This document shows positions 51,201 through 61,922 of a DNA stretch of 64,000 nt, one piece after another. The position numbers and the translations under genes are program-made. Within the stretch, counting starts at the first letter, position 1; every line of letters begins with the position of its first letter. The stretch lies in the NCBI GenBank assembly GCA_033439795.1, contig JAUTDP010000011.1, forward strand, positions 1,240,001 to 1,304,000, in the 5' to 3' direction. The notes under the pieces were generated by a model. The model was not told the DNA's origin and searched no databases. It was given only the letters and a program-made list of their open reading frames with translations. This DNA is from Sordaria brevicollis. Lineage: Eukaryota; Ascomycota; Sordariomycetes; Sordariales; Sordariaceae.

Positions 51201-52654
51201 CTAGAAGCGAGCCTCAACCTTGGTCAGGGTATCTTGCAACGCCCAATCATTCGTCTTCGCCTTGCTGCGAACGGCCTTGACCTGCTCGGCCGTGAAGCCC
51301 TTGGCCTCGACTGCTGGGTTGTAGCCCAGCTTGTTGAGCTTGCCAACCGTCGCCGAGTCGATGACCGGCGCCTCCTTGCCATCAGCGCGCTTGTACACGG
51401 TGACGACAGCGGCACCACCGAGTCCAAGGTTGTGCTGGAGCGCATACTTGGTGTGAGGGACGTTACGGTTGTTGGCCCAGCCACGAAGGTGCCATACCAA
51501 TTCGGCGCACTGAGCGATACCGGTAGCTCCTAGAGGGTGACCCTTGGAGATGAGACCTCCACTGGGGTTGATGACGACCTTGCCGCCATATGTGATGTTA
51601 CCGGCGCGCACAAACTCGTGCGCCTTACCCGGCTCGGAGAGACCCAAGGCGTCAATGAGGATCATCTCGTTGGCGCTGAAGCAGTCGTGAAGCTCGCACA
51701 CAGCAAAGTCGCTGGGCTTGACACCGGCCTCCTTCATGGCAACGCGCGCGGCGTGCTGGGTCATCTCGCGGCCCATCAAGTCAATGGAGCTCTTGGAGAA
51801 CAGGCTGGGCGCATCGGTGGCCATGCATTGTCCGGCAATGAGAACGGCCTGGTCCTTGAGGTGTGGGCGGGCGTCGAGGAACTCTTGAGAAACCAACACT
51901 GCGGCGGCGCCACCGTCGGAAGTTGGGCAGCACTGAAGCTTCGTCAAGGGCTCGTGGACCTTGGGCGACTGCAGAACCTGCTCGAGAGTGTATACGTCCT
52001 GGAACTGGGAGTAGGGGTTGTTGACGGAGTGTGCGTGGTTGATGCGAGCAATCTCGGCAAAGTCCTCGGGCTTGGCGCCGTACCTGTGAAACGAGAGAAG
52101 AAACACGGTCAGTTTATGCCTCTTATCCAAGCCTTGCCGATGCCGAGTTGGTTGACTTACTTCTCCATATACTCCCGACCAGCGTTACCGAACATCTGAG
52201 CGGCACCAGGCGCCTTGGTGACACCCCTGGTGGTAGCCATCATCTTGTATGTTGTTCCGAGAGGGTTCTCTCTGTCGTTGAAGTGGCTCTGCAAGCTACC
52301 GGCCTGCATCTTCTCGAAACCAACTACCAACACACAGTCCGCGGCGCCGCTGGAGATGAAGTTGCGGCCCATGGCCAAACCCGTCGAGCCGGTCGAGCAG
52401 TTGTTGTTGACGTTGTAAATGGGAATCTGGGTCATGCCGAACTGGTAGAAGACGCGCTGACCGCATGTTGAGTCGCCGTAGCAGTAGCATGCGATACCTT
52501 GCTCAACGTCGTCGTAAGAGATCTGGGCATCGAGCATAGCCTTGACACCGGCCTCGAAACCAAGCTCAGTATAGTCGACCTTGCCTCTGGGCTTGATGAA
52601 CTTGGTCATGCCCACGCCGAGGACGTAGCATGGCTTCTTCTGCTTGGGGGCCAT
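51201..52654 (-). CDS. SCP-x type peroxisomal thiolase
   Basis: Exons 52654-52161 and 52083-51201 (GTAAGT donor, CACAG acceptor) give 458 residues. Thiolase features: nucleophile Cys86 in NNNCSTGSTGL, the HDCFSANE block, and GGLISKGHPLGATG with the catalytic His. The length and this block set match the thiolase half of sterol carrier protein X rather than the classical beta-oxidation thiolases; there is no SCP2 sterol-binding domain. It would cleave 3-oxoacyl-CoA, perhaps branched chains. The C-terminus ends ARF, which is at best a weak relative of a PTS1 signal, so peroxisomal location is inferred from the family only. Confidence 0.9.
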
Positions 52655-53407
52655 TGTGAAAGGTCGGTATGGGTATCTTTGGGCTAGGAAATTGCTGGAG
52701 AGATTCGAGGGTCGAGAGGAGTGAGAAGAGGTTGAGAGATACGATATGGAACTTCAAACAACGATCCAAAAGAAGAGGACAGCGCGAGAACTTTATTGTT
52801 CCTGTTCAAGGCAAGGTTCGTCCCTCTCAAACCGCTAGCGTCCTGTTCCCCTGACGGTGATGGGCCCGCTTCCCCACGTTTTCCCCAGAGCCAAGTGCGG
52901 GGACGCCCCAGTTACCGAGGCACCTTGGGACGACAAGACGCCAAATCCCTTGCCACCTGCCATCAAAACACCACAACAAAGCGATGGGATGGCACAATCC
53001 CATGCTCGTCCAATGAAAGGGTTACCAGAAATGGAAGACCGCCATCTCAAATCCAAGGACACGTGAAGCTTTCGGGCTCGGAGTTAGCTGTCTTGGCAGA
53101 GTCCGAGTCTCACGAGCGGTCTCGTTGAATTGCCAACATGACTTTTACCTGTGGTTTGATGACGATGTCGAGTTGTACAAGCATTTCATGAAGACACAAT
53201 GGTCATCAAAGGGTGGCTTTGGAATAAGTATGGGAAGAAGGCTCAGTTAGGTCGCTTACTCAGAAACAAGTACCAACGACATCACATCTGACATTCATCA
53301 AGCTAATCCCCTATCTACCAACAGGGCCCCGACCTTCTCCGAAAAAAACTCAACACCCGAGAAGTGAAAAATACCAAGAAACCACGCGCAAGTTGTTTGG
53401 AGGCATC
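52655..53407. other. Intergenic
   Basis: Upstream of the thiolase and downstream of the repeat-peptide precursor. No further gene is seen. Confidence 0.5.
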
Positions 53408-54083
53408 CTAGTTGGTGCCCGGGTTGATGATCTGAGTCCAGGCCTCATCGTTCGCCCTCTTGGTCGTAGGGTTGATGATTTGAGTCCACGACTCAGCATC
53501 AGACCGTTTGGCGGGAGTGGGATTGATGATCTGAGTCCAGGCTTCATCGTTCGCCCTCTTGGTGCTCGGGTTGATGATCTGGGTCCAAGATTCATCGTTG
53601 GATCTCTTGGTACTAGGGTTAATGATCTGAGTCCACGACTCAGCATCAGACCGTTTGCCGGGAGTGGGAGGGTCAACGATCCAAGCCTCCTCAGCTCGCT
53701 CGCCAAACTTCTGAGTCCAGGATTCCTCCTTGCCCCTCTTGTTGATGATCTGGGTCCAAGCTTCATCGTCCTCGGCTCTCTTGTTAATGATCTGGGTCCA
53801 AGCTTCATCTTCCTCAGCTCTCTTATTGATGATCTGGGTCCAAGCTTCATCTTCCACAGCTCTCTTGGTCGTGGGGTTGATGATCTGAGTCCACGATTCA
53901 TCGTTGGACCTCTTGGTTTCAGGGTTGATGATCTGAGTCCAGGCCTCATCTGACTTGCCTAAATCTCTGTCAGTGCCTGCTTCAAAACGTTTTGTTACTC
54001 CGGAGCTGCTTACCAGGAGTTGGAAGAGCGATGGCACCAATAGCCAGGAAGGCAATGATGAAGGAGGTTTGAGTGATCTGCAT
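53408..54083 (-). CDS. Kex2-processed repeat peptide precursor, dikaritin-type RiPP candidate
   Basis: Exons 54083-54014 and 53958-53408 (GTAAGC donor, TTTAG acceptor) give 206 residues. Residues 1-19 form a signal peptide (MQITQTSFIIAFLAIGAIA). The rest is twelve tandem units of 13-17 residues, nearly all separated by Lys-Arg. Ten units contain WTQIIN after Glu-Ala or Glu-Ser; unit 6 reads ESWTQKFGER and unit 7 AWIVDPPTPGKR. Acidic spacers precede each core. A signal peptide followed by KR-bounded near-identical cores is the layout of ustiloxin and phomopsin precursors, and UstYa-like genes lie next door. It is not the Neurospora alpha-type pheromone precursor, whose repeats are Cys-containing. 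A TATA-like AAATAGG region sits about 105 nt upstream (54184-54190). The cyclised product is inference. Confidence 0.88.
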
Positions 54084-54929
54084 CTTGAAAGAGGAGAGAG
54101 AGTATCAACGGTGAGTGGACTATGTGAGCAAGTGCTTGACTTTGCTATGCAGAACCTCCTATCAACAGGACGGGATGTCTGGCCTATTTATCTCCCTCCA
54201 CCAAAGCGGACGTGGTCATCACTGTCTGATATCTCACCATGACGGTCGAAACCTTGGGCCCCCTTTCTTTACCCGAGAGTTGCTCGAGGATCAACACAGA
54301 GGTTCTCTGGACTAGGGCCGGCCGCCCTCCTCGCTTGGATACATGCATTTGTTGATCATGCTGTCCTCGCAAAGCACAAACTCACGCAACTTTTTTCGGC
54401 TGAATCCTTCACCAAGCACCTTGGCTTGCATTGGATATCACTGCACGAACAACGCAGTCACCAGTATGGTGCATGTTTGACCAGAAGAGGAAGCTGGTAT
54501 CCTGTTTTTCTGGGTATTATGTGGAGGCAAGGCCGATCATACCTTGATTCTCTGTGATAGTCTCCAGAAGATTGCAAACGATGTTGAGAGTCGGGCTTGC
54601 GCAATGTTTCATAGTACTTTATTGATCACGCAACAACAAAGTGTTGGATATGGCTTAGTTCGGGGTTGCAGTCGGGGAAGGTCTCAGCCTGTGCGATATC
54701 GGGCCAGGTATCAACCGATCCAACATCACTCTCTGTTTGATATTCTTCTAACCTGTATTTCCCCTCTACGGGCAATATGCAAGATTCAACGTCCAGTTGA
54801 TCCAAGCGGGTTTCTCGTCATATTGTTCGTTATCACTTCTTCAAGTTTCACAATTCACTCTTGCCTTGGGCTCTAGGACATTTACCAGTACCACTTTCTG
54901 TTTGCTTCACTCTCCTTGAGCGCTTCAAC
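54084..54929. promoter_or_regulatory. Divergent promoter region between precursor and UstYa-like gene
   Basis: 846 bp separate the two start codons, which point away from each other, so the region can co-regulate both. No binding-site motif was identified with confidence. Confidence 0.5.
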
Positions 54930-56174
54930 ATGGACAAGTTCAAGACCAGCAGATATCATCCAGTTGATGGAGAAGATTCCTACTTACCAAAGCGCGGGTT
55001 CGAGGGTGAGGATGAAGAGTGTGGTGACTCCTCGTCCACTTCATCAGCTCGCTGGGCGGGCTCGAAAGGCTCATGGATTCAACGACACTGGCGCTCTGTG
55101 ACGGTCCATGCCTTGCTCGCTGCAGCAAACCTATTCCTTTTCGTCGCCTATACAAAGGGGGTCATTGTTCCCGTGCGTTATACGGATCCTCAGCATGAAC
55201 CGAGTAAGTGCCCTCGTCTTTACATATCTTCCAGTGCCTCTCTAGCAGACGATATCTGACTGAAAAACGCCTAGCCCCGTTCCGATCTGTGGTCAAATAC
55301 GAACAAAGGGCGTTTGACATGGGAGCCATTTATGGCCTGGGCAAGAATATGTCTTTGAACATGCAGAAGGGCAACATTGACTTTAACGGGCCGCCCAGAC
55401 CAGAGCTAGAACACGCCTGGGATGACCTGCTCCGCTGTAAGTTGTCTTCCTCTCCGGCAGTGATGTCCAGCTTTCGATGTCTTTACTAACACTCTAGAAC
55501 AGTTCAAAATGTCCGTATTCCCAGAAAGGATATGGGGCAGTTCCAGGACGATGACACCGTCATTCGCCTGACGGATGGGACCTACTACTTCACCGTATCA
55601 GTCTTCCATGGCCTCCACTGCGTCGAAAGAGTCCGGAAATACATCTACAAGGACCACTACTACCCGGACCTTACTGAGATGCAATCAATTGCTTTGCTGA
55701 AGCATACAGAGCACTGCATTGATTACTTCTTGCAGTATCTTCAGTGCAACGCGGATACAACTCTGCTTCCTATGGAGTGGACGACTGAGTTAGCCTTTTC
55801 CCGTGTCCTGGAACAAGAAGCAAAACTGACAATGGTGTTTTCTAACAGAGATCCGAAGCCTGTTTCCCAAGGCTTAGGCAAACATACATGCGTCAACTGG
55901 GACTCAATCTTTGACTGGGTGAAGAAGAACTCTTTCGATCCCTTTGAGCCGGGCATTCTGATGCATCCTATTTTTGGTGAGCTGCTACACCCAGCTTGAT
56001 CCTCTTTGCTCGCTTTTCAACTAACATATACGATTGCAAATAGGCGATCCGTACGACCGAAACTCTTCTCACCACCATGTCAATGTGGGACTCACAGAGG
56101 CAGGCGGGATTCTGCATATGAATGAGGATGGGACGCTGAAACAGGGTAGCCAAAAGGGTCATTCACATTCGTGA
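54930..56174 (+). CDS. UstYa/DUF3328-family membrane protein
   Basis: Four exons, frame-checked: 54930-55203, 55275-55436, 55503-55976, 56044-56174, giving 346 residues. The N-terminal cytosolic segment is acidic. One transmembrane helix follows (VTVHALLAAANLFLFVAYT). A lumenal domain carries the two family motifs HGLHC (about 180) and HTEHC (about 214), spaced about 34 residues, preceded by TDGTYYFTVSVF. UstYa-type proteins, found in ustiloxin and cyclochlorotine clusters, are metal-dependent oxidases that form side-chain crosslinks in peptides. Its neighbour, starting 846 bp away in the opposite direction, is the KR-repeat precursor, an obvious substrate candidate. The final exon is short and rich in His and Gly and is the least certain part. 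Confidence 0.85.
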
Positions 56175-58335
56175 GGTCAAGGTATGCAGATAAGCGAACG
56201 ACGAGTAGGTACATCTTCCAAACAGAGTATAATCCTACATATCGATATCGTTGATCATCGGCCGTTGCAATCGCATCATACACCGAGCGGATGTGCCAAG
56301 CCAATCATTCTGCTCTCTTTCTTCAACCCGTCAGTCACTTTCCTATCCGGGAGCATAAACATCACGTATAGGATCGTCAAGATGTCGTTCGTGCTCCCCG
56401 ATTAACACATGGGTACGTAACGGTAACATCGCTTCAAGCCTTATTTCGACTGCGCCGCCGCCTCGTCCCTTCGAAATGCGGAGTACACGATAGGAAAAGG
56501 AAGAAGGGTATCCATGAGAAACCACATGTGGCAATTACACGGACACCAGCATCAACCAAAATGTCGCGATAGATGCGGTTTCAGTCAGAATGGGATCTAT
56601 CGTTTCGTAATTGTCACCTTCTCCGCACAGAGAAACATGCAGAATTGCGGATTGGGTTCGCCATGCGGAAGCGAGTATGAGCTATTGATCCTCGTGTAGT
56701 ATCGTGATCCCAAACGGGATGGAGTCGCGAAAGAGGGTTCTGACGAAAGACGGGACGGAGACTGGGCACGGTTCGGCCCGCTGGCGTCAATTCTGGAATC
56801 GAAGTTCTGGAGGTTCGTCTCATGTTTCGAGTGTTTCTCGAAGGAGCGATTTTACGTATCGAGATGTTGGCCGACTACAATATCTGTCTAGAAGTCCACT
56901 TGTATGTGAGGTATCGCAAAGCAGCAAATAATTCACTGTCGGAACCTTTTTCCTACGGGAAGACCATATGAGTTGGACCCCGCAAGGTCCTCACGCTCGT
57001 TCAAATCAACGACACCCTCTTGAAAATATCTCGATCATCGCGATCAACCATTCGGAACCCAAAAAGTGTTTCAGCCCGCTTCCGCACTCGAATCGACTTG
57101 CATACGCGTATCTCAGACTACTTTGGACAGTGACACCTCCCTCTTTTGGATGAACACGCGGCAAACCCCGACCGTTGTTCCCCTCTTCGAGACCTGGATA
57201 CCTGCATATTCCCCGAGACCCTGAAGCCGCAACTTCCATCTCGTGGTGATTTCTACAAGATTCTTCCATTCTGTCTGCCACTCTCCGATACCGCAGCGCC
57301 CAACCCAGCTGGAAGATAGACGATAGAATGCCTCACTACGACCTCACTCCTCACAGATCACCATCGCAGCACGGCAGCATGCAGCCCAATACTCCCACAC
57401 GTTCATGTCGCCAACTTTTGTTTTGTTTATACACATTTGAAGACACGATTCAGTGTCTATCGTTTCCGAATTCGCCCGCCTTTCCGTTCCCTCGAGGACG
57501 AGGTCAACAGCAGCAGACATGCGTACCCTTCGTTACCACATCGCCATGGTCTAAACTTCTGGTTTAAAAGATACCTGCCTTTTGAGGAAGGGGGGCATGG
57601 ACATGACAGCTGAAAGATCTTTGCTCTAAGTAGAGGTAACGTCGAAACATCTGCGCTGGCCTAATCAAATTGTTCTGCTTCACCGGGAAGAAGCAACGAC
57701 CCGAGATGTAAAGGAAGTGAACGTCAAGAGGGGCGTGAAGAGGGGCTTCAAGAGGGGTTAAGCCACCAGTCGTCGATCACGAACAAAAAGTGCGCGGAGG
57801 AGTTATTGCCGGAGTTGATAAAGGCACCGGACGGAAGTCATTAGCGGCTTCCTTTGGGGACAACGCCACCGGCATGACGAAAGTTGCAATTCGTAATGGC
57901 CTCTCCCGCAGACGCTTTGGTAATAAATGAACAACACGCTTTGATAGCCAGGTACGTTCGGATGACTTGCGTGTTTGGGAAAGCGAGAACAGACATGTGC
58001 TCAGGAGCTACCGGTCGAGTGTCGGATGGGGATGTGGTCGGCCCGTGGTATCGACCGGACAACCGAAGAGCATGGGGTAAGATCAGGTTTGTCCGTTTTA
58101 CTTGCCCGAAACACAAACAAAGACTTGTCACATTTTCCCCGCCCCCTATCATTTCCAATATTTTACCAAAAACAGCAGGATCAGTGTTTCAGGGGAAAAA
58201 ACTTGGTTGATGGCGAATTCTCCGGCTATCCGCCAAATCCATCAAAATGCTCTCCGCCCATCTCTCTTCATCTACTCATGCCCTACCATCTACACGACAC
58301 CCGTATCATGGTCTAAAGGGGCTGCGACTAACAGG
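56175..58335. other. Intergenic between two UstYa-like genes
   Basis: About 2.2 kb. Open frames here lack motifs. The 5' leader of the second UstYa-like gene probably begins near 57900. An in-frame extension of that gene reaches 58102 but looks like leader sequence. Confidence 0.45.
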
Positions 58336-59244
58336 ATGAGCCAATCCACGCAACCCTTCCTCCCAAGGAATTACGAGAAGGATCACGAAGATGATGAAGC
58401 AGAAAATGATTCAACAACAGACGTCGACCTCGAAGACGCCGTCGATACCACATCCCGCACGACAGCACGTAAACATGGAAAGCCTCATCCTTCCTTCTTC
58501 CGACGTATCTTGTCCCGCTCTTGGCCAGATCTAATCCTTTACCTCCTCGCCCTCTGGGGCTTCTTTTCTCTGGTCATCCAACTAGCTCAGCTTTTGCTTC
58601 CCATAACTCCCATCTTCCCTTCTTATCATACCAAAACCGGAACAAGCGGCAAAACAGCCAATACCAAGGACATAGACGTCTACCGCCCCTCCACCTACCC
58701 CAGCCCTGACTACGACCTCTGCTCCTGCGGTTCCTCCATCAGGGAAGCTCAATCCCTCAACTGCGTCTACGACACCATGGCCGCCGCCTGGCTCCCTCCC
58801 CACTGTCGAGACCCGGAACTGACCTCTATCTTCGACCATTCCGGCCCGGGCGATGGTGGGTCATGGCACTACTACACGGACCGAAATGGAAGTGTCCGTC
58901 TCAATGCCCAGCAGATTTCGTTGTTGGCCGATAATCCCAAGGGAAAGAATGTATTCTTCGCAACGAGGGAGTGGCACATGGCTCATTGTTTGTTTTACTG
59001 GCAGAAGCTCGTGAGGATGAGGGACACGAACGCGGTGATGGAGAAGAGGTTCGATGGGTGGGCGCATGCGAAGCATTGCTATAAATTGTTGATGAAGAGG
59101 GATCCCCCGCCGAGGGACATGTTGTTGGAGGTTGATGTGAGGTTGAGTAGTCACTTCAAGAAGGGCGGGGAGACGCATGAGGAGGAGGAAGAGGGGGGAC
59201 ATGAGGGTCTGCATGGTGTGCATGAAGGGCATGGTGGGCATTGA
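58336..59244 (+). CDS. UstYa-like membrane protein with two HxxHC motifs
   Basis: 302 residues from Met at 58336. The acidic N-terminus is followed by a transmembrane helix (DLILYLLALWGFFSLVIQL), then a lumenal domain with a Cys pair (LCSCG) and the motifs HMAHC (about 214) and HAKHC (about 243), 29 residues apart. It resembles fungal proteins with the block REWHMAHCLFYW, which are UstYa-like in motif but diverged from the first gene. The tail is Glu/Gly/His-rich and could bind metal. Met codons at 58210 and 58102 are also in frame; I prefer 58336 because the upstream peptide is not conserved-looking, and an intron acceptor-like CTAACAG precedes it. It may be the partner subunit (UstYb-like) of the first gene, as these enzymes often act in pairs. 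Confidence 0.75.
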   Translation: MSQSTQPFLPRNYEKDHEDDEAENDSTTDVDLEDAVDTTSRTTARKHGKPHPSFFRRILSRSWPDLILYLLALWGFFSLVIQLAQLLLPITPIFPSYHTKTGTSGKTANTKDIDVYRPSTYPSPDYDLCSCGSSIREAQSLNCVYDTMAAAWLPPHCRDPELTSIFDHSGPGDGGSWHYYTDRNGSVRLNAQQISLLADNPKGKNVFFATREWHMAHCLFYWQKLVRMRDTNAVMEKRFDGWAHAKHCYKLLMKRDPPPRDMLLEVDVRLSSHFKKGGETHEEEEEGGHEGLHGVHEGHGGH

Positions 59245-59359
59245 GTTTTGGGTTGAATGCTTGGATACAGCTGAAAGGAAACGCTTTGGTATGTATACAG
59301 AGATCATTGGATATTAAAGCCTAACAAGTTCATACTGCTTCGATAACCGACGTTCTCCA

Positions 59360-61099
59360 TTAAATATGGTCCGTGGTGGCATCTTTCTTCTCCTTCCGCA
59401 GACAATCTGGCAGCCACATGCCAATAATCTCACCAGCGATCACCTTCAGGTCCTCGAACGCCATCACACTGCCCCATCTTCCTTCAAAACCAATCGGGCC
59501 TGGGTTTGGCAGCGGCCTCATGTCCAACAGAAAGTCCTCTGTCCTAAGCTGACGAAACAGCGGTGCCCAACTCTCCAGTTTCTTCATGACCAAAATCTTG
59601 TATAACTCCCGCTCCTCATCCGTCTGGCTTTCGGCAATATGGATTAACCCGGTATTCAACACCACGGTGAAGAAATGCAAGTTGATCTCCTCATGGTTCG
59701 TGATGAACTTGAGCATCCACTCAAGCTCCGAGTCGACCGTATCCAGGAAATCCGCCGAGCATTCCACATGGAGAATAATCCCACGCATGTGAGGAAGCAC
59801 AGCTGGGCGGTCGCGAATAAAGTGTGGGAAGAGCGAAGGGCCCTCGGGGAACTCAAAGACGGAGTTGAAGAAGAGGTAGGAGGCAAACTCGCGGGTTATA
59901 AGCGGAGATATTTGGGAGAGCTGCAGGAGGCCAGTGTAGTGCGATGGAGGGATATAGCGACATGTGGCTTTGACGCCCGTTTCGTTGCAGAGCACCGAAT
60001 TAGCTGAATTAGCTGATGAGCATGAAGATGAAGATGATGACGATGAGGAGGTGTATCCCAAGTCGGGATCCCAGACTGCCCGGTTCATGTCTACGACTAC
60101 ATTATCGTTGAATCCGCAAAGGTTGTCGCAACATTTCCTGGTGATGGGGTCAATTAAAAGTCGGTAGGGCTGGCGGGATAGTCGTCGTCTTTTAAAACGA
60201 ATCGGAATATTATGATAGGCCAACTGCTGCTGATCATCGCCGGTGTCTGCCATCTCCATCTCCATGTCCGAATCCGAATCCGAATCCGAGTCTTCGCCAA
60301 ACTCATCCTCCTCCTCCTCCTCCTCACTCCAGTCAGAGTTTGCCGGTCCTTCATCCAAGTCCTCAGGGTTAGGCACATTCGGCTTCCCATACGTATATGA
60401 CGCCTCAGGCCAGTTGCCAAGACGATTTCCCGTCAAATTCCATCCGGAGGGTAGATTCTCAGGTGGAACGTGTCCGTTGATGATTCCCGCAAAGATACGC
60501 AAAGGATCAATGGGGTTCCGGACATACCAAGGCGTGCGGCTATCCATGGTGCGTGTGCTCAGGGGATCTGACACGACAAGGTCGTCTAGATGTCGTTGAG
60601 GCCGCTCGTGATTCCACGTTTTCTCACAGACTCGGAAGTAAATCCCGCGGCTTAGCTGCGTTCCAAATGCCCGAGGTGTCACGGGAAATATTCGTTTGGT
60701 AGGTAAATTGAGTTCTCCGTCGCGGCGAAATGGTGCGATGAACTGATCGTAGACAGCATGGCGCATCTCGAGAGGGAGGGCGAGAAAGAGAAACGATTCG
60801 GGTTTTGTTGCTTCCTCTTCGGTTTTGATAGAATGACTCGATATGCTCATCTGCTCGACAAGGTGCTTGAGCCTGTTGTTGGTGTTTCCATGCTCGGCTT
60901 GGTGCGTGTGCCTTGACCGCTCATTCTTGAATCGTTCACAGACTTTGGCGGGACAGAGAGCATCGAGGGCTTCCCATTCAAGGGGGGTGATGGGCATGAA
61001 GTTGAAGGAGCCGAAGCCTTGGGTAAAATCAGCGCCATAATGTCCCTCGTCTGGGGATGAATTCGAAGGGATGGTAAGGTCAGTGCCAACCGCTTCCAT
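59360..61099 (-). CDS. Uncharacterised acidic protein with an F-box/2EXR-like N-terminal segment
   Basis: About 579 residues from Met at 61099; an in-frame Met at 61159 would add 20. The segment FLFLALPLEMRHAVYDQFI resembles the LPLEIR-type opening of fungal F-box-like/2EXR proteins. The middle has a highly acidic stretch (SDWSEEEEEEDEFGED and SDSDSDSDME) encoded by GAT/TCC microsatellite-like DNA, and a Ser run (TSSSSSSSSS). The C-terminal half has a hydrophobic folded look (ILHVECSADFLDTV, WMLKFITNHEEINLHF). No enzyme motif is seen. It sits just right of, and convergent with, the UstYa-like gene, but there is no evidence it belongs to that pathway. Confidence 0.7.
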   Translation of the reverse strand: MEAVGTDLTIPSNSSPDEGHYGADFTQGFGSFNFMPITPLEWEALDALCPAKVCERFKNERSRHTHQAEHGNTNNRLKHLVEQMSISSHSIKTEEEATKPESFLFLALPLEMRHAVYDQFIAPFRRDGELNLPTKRIFPVTPRAFGTQLSRGIYFRVCEKTWNHERPQRHLDDLVVSDPLSTRTMDSRTPWYVRNPIDPLRIFAGIINGHVPPENLPSGWNLTGNRLGNWPEASYTYGKPNVPNPEDLDEGPANSDWSEEEEEEDEFGEDSDSDSDSDMEMEMADTGDDQQQLAYHNIPIRFKRRRLSRQPYRLLIDPITRKCCDNLCGFNDNVVVDMNRAVWDPDLGYTSSSSSSSSSCSSANSANSVLCNETGVKATCRYIPPSHYTGLLQLSQISPLITREFASYLFFNSVFEFPEGPSLFPHFIRDRPAVLPHMRGIILHVECSADFLDTVDSELEWMLKFITNHEEINLHFFTVVLNTGLIHIAESQTDEERELYKILVMKKLESWAPLFRQLRTEDFLLDMRPLPNPGPIGFEGRWGSVMAFEDLKVIAGEIIGMWLPDCLRKEKKDATTDHI

Positions 61100-61922
61100 A
61101 TTGTGATGTGTGTCTTCCCGTTTGTGTAGCGTACAAAGTTGATGAACGTGGAAAGACAAAGAAAAAAAAGGAACAGAATCCAGGCACTAGCAACAAAAAA
61201 AGCAGAAACAGACACTGCTATGAATTTGAAAAAAAATTACGGAAGAGGGAGTGAATGGGATGGAACCTATGCGATTAAGAAAATTGGAGCAAAGAAATTC
61301 AATAAAGGGCCTGGCTTGTCTGATAGAATGAACCGGGTAAGGCAAAAAGAAGTAGAAGCTTTCGCGGGGTTCACCAACACAGCCACGGTCGAGGGGTATC
61401 GGCAGCCTGATGGGCTTTGCATGGAAAGCTGACTGGGTCGGACGGAGATTGCAGCCTAAAAAGCCCAGAAATCTTGACGCAGTAGCCCATAACAGGAAAG
61501 GAAACTAATGCGGTCATCTTGTTGACAGCCAATGGGTTCGAGCAAGGCTGAGAACTCCTTGTAGAGGAAGGTACTTAGAGTATGAAAGGCAGCACTTGAT
61601 GGTCGAATGGGGAGTTATTTTTGAACGGTTTAGAATTTTGGGACAAGCGACTAGCTCTTTTCGGCCACCAATAGGAAATGTAGGCAGAGTCTCAATGCGT
61701 TGGGGGGGAACTCATATCAACCCGTGTATTGCAATCGTGAAGTCGTTATAAAGAAGGTTGAACAAGAGCTGAACCAAAGACTAAAAAAACCGCACGCTCA
61801 TGATGTCCTACGGACCATAATTTGTTCCATCACCAGATTGGGAGAGAACACAAAATAATGTAAAAAGGAAAGAAAAAGAAATAAAAAGGAAAGATACCAA
61901 CAGCGACTCAACTCTTCATCCT
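61100..61922. other. Intergenic
   Basis: A-rich DNA between the uncharacterised gene and the HET gene. No gene is supported. Confidence 0.5.

Noticed and set aside
53393..53953. Repetitive plus-strand frame opposite the peptide precursor
   Set aside because: Its repeats merely mirror the precursor's repeated DNA. It lacks a signal peptide and processing logic, whereas the minus strand has both plus a valid intron.
53408..54083. Identification as the alpha-type mating pheromone precursor
   Set aside because: That Neurospora precursor has Cys-containing repeats; this one has WTQIIN repeats and no Cys in the repeats, and lies beside UstYa-like genes.
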